Below, one piece after another: positions 37,721-45,447 of a stretch of DNA of 45,447 nt; the first letter of the stretch is position 1, and every line of letters begins with the position of its first letter. The DNA comes from Saccoglossus kowalevskii. Lineage: Eukaryota > Hemichordata > Enteropneusta > Harrimaniidae. The notes beneath the pieces are model-generated. The model saw only the letters and a program-made list of their open reading frames with translations. It was not told the DNA's origin and made no database searches. Position numbers and translations under genes: made by a program. The stretch lies in assembly GCF_000003605.2 (NCBI RefSeq), contig NW_003126895.1, forward strand, positions 49,676 to 95,122. The letters run 5' to 3'.

Positions 37721-39080
37721 TGATCTGCTATGCTACTGTAAGAAGTTACATCGAAATTTTCGATTGATGAACGATATTTCACATGCGCTTACGTATGTCA
37801 ATTCTAAATGTTAGCATTTGTTTTCAATTTTTATAATTTATGAAAGAAGACAAAGATGATGTGAATAATCATCTTACAGCATAGTTAATATATTGACAGA
37901 ATATTATCTACTATATATTGTATCATATTATCTACTGTATTATTTTCATTTTTGATGGTCTTATTATTATTTGAAATAACGTCTGGCCAAGACAACACTT
38001 GCATACTTCCAAATTAAAAAAAAATCCCAAAATAGACAGATTTTCAAAGTTTACATTTTAATAGTTACATTTTTTGTAACGTGATTGTTTTATAAGAGTG
38101 CAATGTTTCGAAAATTCTTGTTCAAAGTACTATTCAAGAAAAATAAAGAAAATAATAAAAAGAAAAGCAATGGATATTTTCTAGTAAATTTAAAAATGTC
38201 TTTCGTCCACCTTTCAACATGAATTTAGAAACACATAATGTAAAGAACATACCTTCGTTTTCAATTCTGAATCAATTAATAAATGAGCCTAATGAAAAAT
38301 GTTGAATGTATTTGAAGACTGATTTTTTTGTTTCCGTAACTATGAACATTGGCATGTTGTTTATGTTTGAGCTTAAATGACATGCAGGGAGAGACAAAGT
38401 TTGTTGTTGTTCACTGTTTTATGTAACCTGTTTAGCTATTACAGATCTATGAACACATACTTTGTCCATACGTGTATACAGTTCGTGTTGTTTAGTGGAA
38501 CGTCCGTTGATGATCATTCTGGGTACACTAATACAGGTACAGTAGTAAATAACTAGTTTGTTGTTCATTGTATATAATGATGGACATTGCCTTAAATCAA
38601 ATATTATGCAAGAGACGCCGATGGAAGAGAGACTGTGATGAGACTATTGTGGGGTTACGTACATAGATGTGAAAATTGACCCGTCTTTGACGTTGAAATC
38701 ACACTTATAAGAAACAACAATAATTTGCCTAAGTTTTTTTTTTATAATTTCACGCTTCCGCCACTACATTCCGGAATTCCCTGTAGTATATAATACATAA
38801 TACTTCATCATCTCCCATACGTCGAAATGTTCTGGAGAAATCTATGATACTTATCCTACTTTACTCCATCCCCATATGTCCGTTGCTAAAAAAAATCGTC
38901 ACCTTCTTCCCCAATACATGTTATTGTATTGCGACAACTCGGCATCCTTGAACTAAAAAAACACTGCAAGCCCCACTTTTGCCTTCCATGATCTCAAATC
39001 GGATAAACGCGGCTTCGACCATGATACTAGTAATTATTTCAAGCGACAATCGCATCGATCATCCTATCGCATAATTGTAT
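37720..39080. other. Intergenic, no recognised feature
   Basis: No coding, RNA or repeat structure that I can support. Confidence 0.4.
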
Positions 39081-39086
39081 GGTATC

Positions 39087-39200
39087 CAGTGGCGGATCTA
39101 GGGGGTGGGTTCTTGTATTCAATTTTGTTTGTATAATATAAACAGTCTGGCGATTTTAAAGTTTGGATCCCCCCATACAAAAATTCTGTATCCGCCCCTG
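39087..39200. mobile_element. 114-base MITE with CAGTGGCGGAT ends
   Basis: The left end CAGTGGCGGATCTAGGGGG and the complement of the right end, CAGGGGCGGATACAG, form a short TIR, with CCCCCC/GGGGG stretches also mirrored. Widespread invertebrate MITEs have such ends. No clear target duplication. Confidence 0.55.
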
Positions 39201-39579
39201 GCATTATCCTCAACCTATAGCCTCGCATATTTCATACCATCACAATACTGACATCGTTGTGTAATTTACCGGCCTTCATATTTTAACGTTAAACATTATA
39301 CAAATTTGAGAAAAATTACAACCAGTCATCGTATTCGGGTAAAAACATGAGTCAGGTATTATTTGATAGCTTTTCTTAACTTCTGAATCATGTGAGGTGT
39401 GTGTCAAAAATAATGAATAATCTGCAATTGTTTAAGTACAACAACTACATATATATATATATATTTTTAGAGGGCCCGAGTCGGTCTAAATATTTTATAT
39501 ATTTCAGCGAAAATTTCGATTACTGTTATTTCGTTGTTTGTTTGTTCTATTGCATGGGGCTAAAACAATCTTTAGCTCC

Positions 39580-39660
39580 ATGCTCTATGTACGGCCGGGA
39601 TGTACGGTACCCGCCGGGCCGGGTCCCGCCCGGGTCTAGAACCCAAAGTTTTGGGCTCAG
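39580..39660. other. GC-rich island of unknown nature
   Basis: CGGCCGGGATGTACGGTACC then CGCCGGGCCGGGTCCCGCCC stands out in an AT-rich intergenic region. It could be a repeat fragment or part of an upstream promoter; 40256 is the next start codon. Confidence 0.35.
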
Positions 39661-39869
39661 GTTGAAAATGACTAGTAGCACATTAATACCATTTTCAACA
39701 GCAAAAGTGTATTTCCCTAAAATGGTGATCCGAGTCTTTTTAACCACACTATTGGCCAAGAATGTAACATAGTTACATAGTTAATTTTAGCAAATTCTGT
39801 TTCGAATTTTCCTACAAAAATAGCGTCCTTTCATCTGTGAACAGTGCCATCAACGTATGTCGTGAGAAT

Positions 39870-40255
39870 AATGCTAAACTGACGTCACATTTTAATAACC
39901 TGGTGTTCCTAGCGTTGTGAGACTGGAGTGATTGTGTTTGCAATATAACCCGTAGCAACTATGATATTTAGTACAGTTATAAACAGGAAATATAAATATA
40001 TTCCAACTTTGGGGTGAATTCATGTTTTAAAAATCTTTTTATCGACCAAAACACGGCGTTTGACCTCTAGGATTTACTGACCTTGTAAATTTATAGGGTA
40101 AGCTAGGGAGTCTATTTTGATAGAATTCTCAGCTAACTCAATAGATCTGCTGTATCATATCTGACCGGGTCAGTTTTTGGATTTTTTGGGTTGGTAGCGG
40201 TGAATGTACTGCGGATCGCTTGTGTTTTGGTGTAGTCTGCTGTACGTTTTGTATT
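39870..40255 (+). promoter_or_regulatory. Likely promoter and 5' UTR region of the CDS1/2-like gene
   Basis: Upstream of the ATG at 40256. A full CRE site TGACGTCA is at about 39880. No TATA box is evident. Inferred from position. Confidence 0.35.
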
Positions 40256-40363
40256 ATGGACACTGAACTTAGGCACAGAGGAGGTGAAACTGCCGATAAT
40301 GCCGAAGACATCACACAAGCTGTGACAACTGAAACGACGAAAGAAGATGACGTCGCTCCAAAG
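40256..40363 (+). CDS. First coding exon, probable CDP-diacylglycerol synthase (CDS1/CDS2)
   Basis: ATG opens a 36-codon exon, MDTELRHRGGETADNAEDIT then QAVTTETTKEDDVAPK, ending at a donor GTAGAT in phase 0. The start resembles the N-termini of animal CDP-diacylglycerol synthases (human CDS1 MLELRHRG, CDS2 MTELRQR), which are followed by an acidic, Ser/Thr-rich cytosolic tail before the membrane segments. Those enzymes make CDP-diacylglycerol from phosphatidate and CTP in the ER. Only this tail is present; the 'SSRWKNWW' and membrane parts were not found before the right edge. Too short to be found by length alone. The identity rests on a few residues. Confidence 0.5.
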
Positions 40364-42417
40364 GTAGATATCTTTACTATATTAACAAAATACCGCTGAT
40401 CTGTGCCTCATTTAGGGCGATCAGTAATGTATCCGCTTATAATAGAGATCAATATTCGAAGGTGTTTATAATTAAAATCGTACTGCAAAGACTTGACCGC
40501 CTAATAACAGCAACAAAATAACGCCACATTCAAAGGTTTGTTTGATAATGTTGATTCATGATAATATTAAATCATTGTCAATGAACTCGTCTCCGCCATC
40601 ATGAGTCTCTACAGCGGTATTTTTTTTTTCTTACCGAGCAGCAGTGTAAACAGAGGCTTCATATAACCGCACACTTAAGATACCTGGAAAGCTATTACGT
40701 TGTATTATGCGGTAATGAGCTCCCTCCCCGGGCCCCATGTCCCTGCGTGTCAAAAGCTGGCCCCTCCCATTTGGTTTGTATACATTGTGATACAGCATAT
40801 TAGTAGCTGCGATCGCTGCGACCATAGTTCATTGCAATATTTGTGAATACGCAAAATGAAACCAACACACAATTTTGAATCAGATTCATGTACTAATGTT
40901 AAATACCCATCAACAATTCTAATAAAAATATGACTTACCCCCGGTAAGTGTTAAATTGTTATTTCTCAATTACCAAGAAAAAAAAGGCTATATCAACACA
41001 GTCTAAAATTATACTTGGGAGAATACATAAACAAAATTTAAAGTTGCAGTTTCTACTGATTTGTTGGCAAAAATCATTTCTTCAAAAAACATACTCCGGC
41101 CTGTGGAATTTACATACTTCCAAGGCAGGTTCATTTCAATGTTTTGATTGTCTTTAGTAATTTATGCTGGAAGTCTGAGCTACATGTATTCCTAGAGTCT
41201 TTACATGTAACTGTAAATGTAGGTCACATGATAATTTGGACATATTGCACAGACTATGTGCAATAACATAATGGGAATGCCAAACATTTGGTTGATATCA
41301 TTAGCCCCAAATAGTCTATTGCATATATCACTGTACAATTAAAATATAATTATATTAATTGTAATAAATTAAATTAAGTATAAAATTATGTCATTGTACT
41401 TTGCATAACAGATTTTAATTTGGCTTCTATGGTTGCAGAAAATACATTTAGTAATGATTGAACAAATGTTGTACATGAACTGTTAAGACTATTTAATTAT
41501 TTTTAATTATTAATTCAGCTGTTTAATCCATTAAATTAAATTCCTGTGAATTTAAGTACATTTTCATGACATAGCAGGGTACTCTTGAAAGTCTTAAATG
41601 GCTTAAAAACTTTATCTCTTTTATAGCGTGTCATAATCTGATCAGAAAAATCGTAATGTCCAAATTAATTATCCTAGGAGGATTGAAATTTCTCGTGGAT
41701 ATTTCTCGGTTGCATTTGTTATGACTCTGCCTTCAACCGTTGGAAATATGCATATTGAAAATACTAATTGATGGAGATGTTGAAATTTTAAATTAAATTG
41801 TATGCTTGTACTTAAATAATGGTTTATTGTGTTAAAAGTATGTTTCTTGATTACAAATATTCATCATTTTATAATAATTAATATTTTTTGCAATTCTCTC
41901 GCTCAAAATCAGTTTGAGACATGAAACATCACCCACAAAATCAGCCAATCATTCATGGATACCATGGCAACATGATTCAGAACAGGGCTAATCAACAGTA
42001 ATGTAAAAAGAGAATGACAGTGTTCCATCATATTCCCTCATAAGGGGTGGAAATTACAAAAATAAAGTTGCCTGACCATTTGGACTGCATGCGGTTGGTG
42101 AATAAAAGTGCCTGTCCCAAGTGATGATGTACCTGGTATCTGTCTGTAGCAAGATAAATTAAAACATATTAATTGAAATAAAATTTCATACAAGAAAGCA
42201 ATTTTTTTGTAAATTACCAATAACTTTCCATCATTATTTTGTTATCCACAGGGATAGGTAATTTGTATATTTACGAGTTCTAGCTAAATGCTGCATGTCT
42301 GGGACAGGTGGACATGCTTTATTTAATTTTGATCCCTGGTTATATTCAATCAGAACCTGAATTTAACTTTTTATTTTCAACATAACATGTGGATGAAAAA
42401 AAAATATGATTTTCACC

Positions 42418-42615
42418 CCTGGTTACAGTGGTTGTGTCCAGGGCCCTGGTTACAGTGGTTGTGTCCAGGGCCCCTGGTTACAGTGGTTGTGTCCAGGGCC
42501 CCTGGTTACAGTGGTTGTGTCCAGGGCCCCTGGTTACAGTGGTTGTGTTCAGGGCCCCTGGTTACAGTGGTTGTGTCCAGGGCCCCTGGTTACAGTGGTT
42601 GTGTCCAGGGCCCTT
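42418..42615 (+). repeat. 28-base minisatellite, seven units
   Basis: CCTGGTTACAGTGGTTGTGT + CCAGGGCC repeats seven times, the first unit one base shorter and one unit with GTGTTCAGG. Since 28 is not a multiple of three, three overlapping frames stay open across it. Very low divergence indicates recent expansion. Confidence 0.97.
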
Positions 42616-43159
42616 GTTTGAATTTTGTTGAATGGATACCTGTAGCACACTTGTGGATATTTGGGTTTCATTTTAAAATGAGTTATACATGTTTGTCAGG
42701 TCAGTAAGGTTTTAATCATTAAGGTGTTATCACTTTATCTAGACTGGTATGTCTACCTGACCATTACCACTCACTGAAAATAATAGCTTGGATTAAAGTT
42801 AATGATTATCTGAATAACACAGAATGTATCATAATTGAACTTTTAGAAGCTCATATAAACCAAAATTATTAAAATATTACTTATTTTGACCATAGAAACA
42901 CCTCTGTAATTTACATATTTAAAAATATGCACTACTAATCAAGCAAAAATGTTACATAATAACTGAAGCACAAACCTTCAACAGAAATCGTCTAAGCTAA
43001 AATTACAATGTATTATGCATTTCTAAAAAAAATTGCTGTAATCAGAAATTAAATCTTGGTGTGTTATTGCTACCTTCATGTCTTGTACAACAATTAGCCA
43101 ATTTATGGTCGTCTTCCTCGAAACTAATAATGTTATATATCAAGTGGACTACCTGTCAC

Positions 43160-43275
43160 AATCTTAAAGCGGAGGAGTTGTCATCTGCACATGCATCAGA
43201 TGGCCATAGCGTAACATTGTTTACAAACGATCGTCTACCCATGAGCCTTTGCGATTTTAGCGTGTGTTATCGTCG
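43160..43275. mobile_element. Foldback element copy, relative of 6495-6625
   Basis: AAAGCGGAGGAGTTGTCATC, ATGGCCATAGCGTAACA, CGTCTACCCATGA and TTTTAGCGTGTG align with the reverse complement of 6495-6625. Confidence 0.55.
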
Positions 43276-43434
43276 CTTGGGACTCAATTCCAGCGTGTGT
43301 ACAGATGATGACTCTCCTGCTTTAATGTGGTTGTTGAATATTCTTTGCAGACTCTGAGTTAGTTTTCTGTATGTGGATTTTGAGACAAAACAAATTTCAA
43401 TGTCTGTAATTGTTATTTCCATATAACTATAGAT

Positions 43435-43436
<2 letters not shown>

Positions 43437-43466
<30 letters not shown>
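43437..43466 (+). repeat. Run of about 30 T
   Basis: Homopolymer T tract, possibly the poly(A) tail of a minus-strand retrocopy, though no source body is recognisable. Length in an assembly is unreliable. Confidence 0.85.
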
Positions 43467-43467
<1 letters not shown>

Positions 43468-43563
43468 GTTTTGGATTCTTGAATAAAGCTTTGCATACAT
43501 GTAGTTGTTATTCCCATAGAAAAGAATATTTTTGGTGGGTGTTGATTAGTGCTACAGTGTTTG

Positions 43564-43574
43564 CCCCCCCCCCC
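43564..43574 (+). repeat. Run of 11 C
   Basis: C11 followed by TCCCCTCC. Confidence 0.9.
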
Positions 43575-44626
43575 TCCCCTCCAGTTAAACTTTATAATGC
43601 ATTCATAACTCCTCATTGTAATTCTCACTCGTATATTTGTGTAAGGTTTCTATTTCATAAGAAACTATTCCTTTTTCATAATCAATATTTATCACACAGA
43701 TAACTGTGATGTTTATTACTGTTTGATGTTTATCGGCCAAATATTTGAGACAGATATCAGCTTTTGTCCCGACAAAATAATCATTTATGTGAGAAATGGT
43801 AAAAAGTTTAGTAAGTTTAGTACTGTAGTAAAATTTTGTTCCATCTCCATGTCTCTCCCACGTTTTATATTACTGTGTGTAAAACCCATCTCCTCATTAG
43901 TAACCTCCTACAAAAATGACACCTCGGTCATTAAATCACCCACGACACCCAATGCATCATCACTGAAGGACATTTCAATATTTCAAAAATGACATGTCCT
44001 GAATGATTTTGTTTGTTATGTGGACATAAACATACAGGTAAATGAAATATTCGCTCTATTCTTAGTCAATGCTCTTACATAAATGGTAGTTATGTCTATG
44101 ATCAAAATTACGTATTTATTTTAATAATCCAACATAACGGTACAATAAATACAGTTTACATAAATTATAATATGCTACAGTACTACAGTGTACATGTGTA
44201 CCTAAAAAGAATAACTCATCTGTACATTGTAGTTCTATACCAACTGACCAAATTATGCTTTTTTGGGTGTACTTCTTATATCAAGTACTTTAACCCTTAA
44301 AATATAATCCATGCAATTCATGCTTGAGAATGTAAATAATCTTTCCACGTTTCTTGTGCTAGCATGATACCCACTAAGAGGTCAAATCAACGCACTTGGG
44401 TGCTGATTTACTTTGATTGATTCAAGTTCAGTAATTACGTTTAGTTAATGAATCTTGAACCATATTTCTTTTGTTTTTTTGAGGTTCATCTTCAATAGAA
44501 ATGCACATACACCCAGTTGCATGTATTGTATACTTGATCATTAAAATATGACTTAATTTACCAATGGACACATCTTTGTCATTTACTTAAGTGCATGCAC
44601 ACACTACAGGGGTAACAGAGCAAATA

Positions 44627-44796
44627 CAGTACAGTTCTCGCGGAAGCTTTGGCTTCACTGCAGCTTCACCTTCGCTTCAGCATCGCATCATTATGGCATT
44701 GTTATGGCTTCAGCATCGCTTCAATGTCGCGACATTAAAAAGTTAGGCGATTATCGCTTCGCTTCATTGTGGCCTCATTATGGCGATAATGTACTG
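44627..44796. mobile_element. MITE, TA-flanked, CAGTACA ends with GCTTC-rich core
   Basis: The left end CAGTACAGTTCTCGC and the complement of the right end, CAGTACATTATCGC, with TA at 44625-44626 and 44797-44798. The core is a degenerate run of TATGGC, GCTTCA and GCATCG motifs, partly self-complementary. Confidence 0.7.
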
Positions 44797-45447
44797 TACT
44801 CATTTCCCCCCAAACCTCTTGACCGCTTCCACTTTTGACCGGTCAGTTTCCGTTTTATTTTCGACCGTGCAAAAATTCAGACTACTAACAATTTTCTGGT
44901 TTTCATAGATAACCGTGCATAGATGTTGAACAACCGTCAAAAGTTCAAATACTTTTTGTTTTAACTATCTATAATTATATGCACGCAATCTGACCCTTTG
45001 ACCTAGATTTGGCTGGGATTGAATATTTTATTTTAGACAATATTCCGACGTGACGCACTGCTACAAAATGTATTCAACAGAAGTACAACATGGTTGTCTG
45101 GGTTTCTTTTCCTGATTGTGTTGAGTTTACGATTTGTATAATTATTGTTGTTTCCCCCCAAGCAGAAGACAAGCCGAAGGACCATGAAGCTAAATAGAAT
45201 TCCCACGCATGGACGTGGACTGAGTGACAGAAAATATTTCTAAGGCTAAAATAAAAATGACCTACTATTACACCTCTTTGTGTATTTGTCAATTTTGTAT
45301 ATATTTGGTATGATCGTAAATACCTAGAAAAATCTCGTCTTTCGTTAATAATTTCATTTGTTTGAAATGTCTACCGACCGTAATTTGTTTCTCCAAATGG
45401 TCCCGACGTCCGTCATTCAACCACGAATCAGCATTTATTTATCGCAA

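Larger units (their letters stand above)
40364..45447 (+). other. Probable first intron of the CDS1/2-like gene
   Basis: No further exon of the gene is recognised to the right edge. It contains a minisatellite, two small foldback elements and homopolymer tracts, listed separately; the remainder is AT-rich sequence without structure I can support. Confidence 0.4.

Noticed and set aside
40133-40318. 61-codon minus-strand frame
   Set aside because: Antisense to the probable CDS1/2 first exon, which has a better start, donor and family match.
42418-42615. CRISPR-like regular repeat
   Set aside because: Direct tandem units without spacers, in a eukaryotic genome.
42387-42707. Three overlapping frames of YSGCVQGP / VTVVVSRAP / LQWLCPGP repeats
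   Set aside because: All three come from the 28-base minisatellite read in different frames.
43267-43628. Lysine-run minus-strand frames
   Set aside because: Produced by the 30-base T tract.

Overview
This is eukaryotic, intron-rich, AT-rich DNA from an animal, most likely a marine invertebrate and probably a mollusc. The evidence is spliced orthologues of animal housekeeping genes with GT-AG introns, a very high density of small transposons, LINE and SINE relics, 'ATGGCC...GGCCAT' tandem repeats, and a strong excess of the palindromes TACATGTA and TACCGGTA. The phylum is an inference. The metazoan origin is well supported by the genes.

Layout. (1) Bases about 864-11967, minus strand: POLR3D, which encodes RNA polymerase III subunit RPC4. 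Six coding exons are visible. The conserved C-terminal exon or exons lie beyond the left edge. A non-coding first exon probably ends at the splice donor at 11965-11966. (2) Bases 173-532, plus strand: a small intronless gene for a stand-alone HIRAN domain, placed opposite POLR3D and bracketed by two copies of a 22-base, near-palindromic sequence carrying poly(A) signals on both strands. (3) About 11968-12377: a short intergenic region with an ETS-like ACTTCCGGG site, probably a bidirectional promoter for POLR3D and PRIMPOL. (4) 12378-33807, plus strand: PRIMPOL, eleven coding exons whose splice phases all agree, encoding the polymerase domain, the zinc finger and acidic RPA-binding-like motifs. 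Exon 10 carries 13 extra bases that put a stop codon in frame before the zinc finger. (5) 33808-39900: PRIMPOL 3' UTR, dispersed repeats, a 1.3-kb degenerate 21-base satellite and a small foldback element. (6) 40256-40363, plus strand: a short first exon that resembles the N-terminus of CDP-diacylglycerol synthase (CDS1/CDS2). The rest of that gene would lie beyond the right edge, and the remainder of the window would be its first intron.

The introns hold most of the mobile DNA. I see four 3' fragments of one LINE family, a tRNA-derived SINE and its relative, a TTAA-flanked 1.6-kb element, a 555-base element with a 9-base target duplication, a 1.35-kb element with 33-base inverted ends, a family of roughly 200-base TA-flanked MITEs (one nested cleanly in another repeat, one ending 9 bases from a POLR3D splice donor), other MITEs, and minisatellites of 21, 23, 28 and 36 bases.

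PRIMPOL (repriming of stalled forks) and a HIRAN-only protein (in HLTF/Rad5 this domain binds 3' DNA ends at stalled forks) lie 12 kb apart. That is a suggestive but unproven link. I did not find a clearly new multi-gene system. The most unusual items are the HIRAN cassette, the PRIMPOL exon 10 lesion, and several TIR elements for which I see no encoded transposase.
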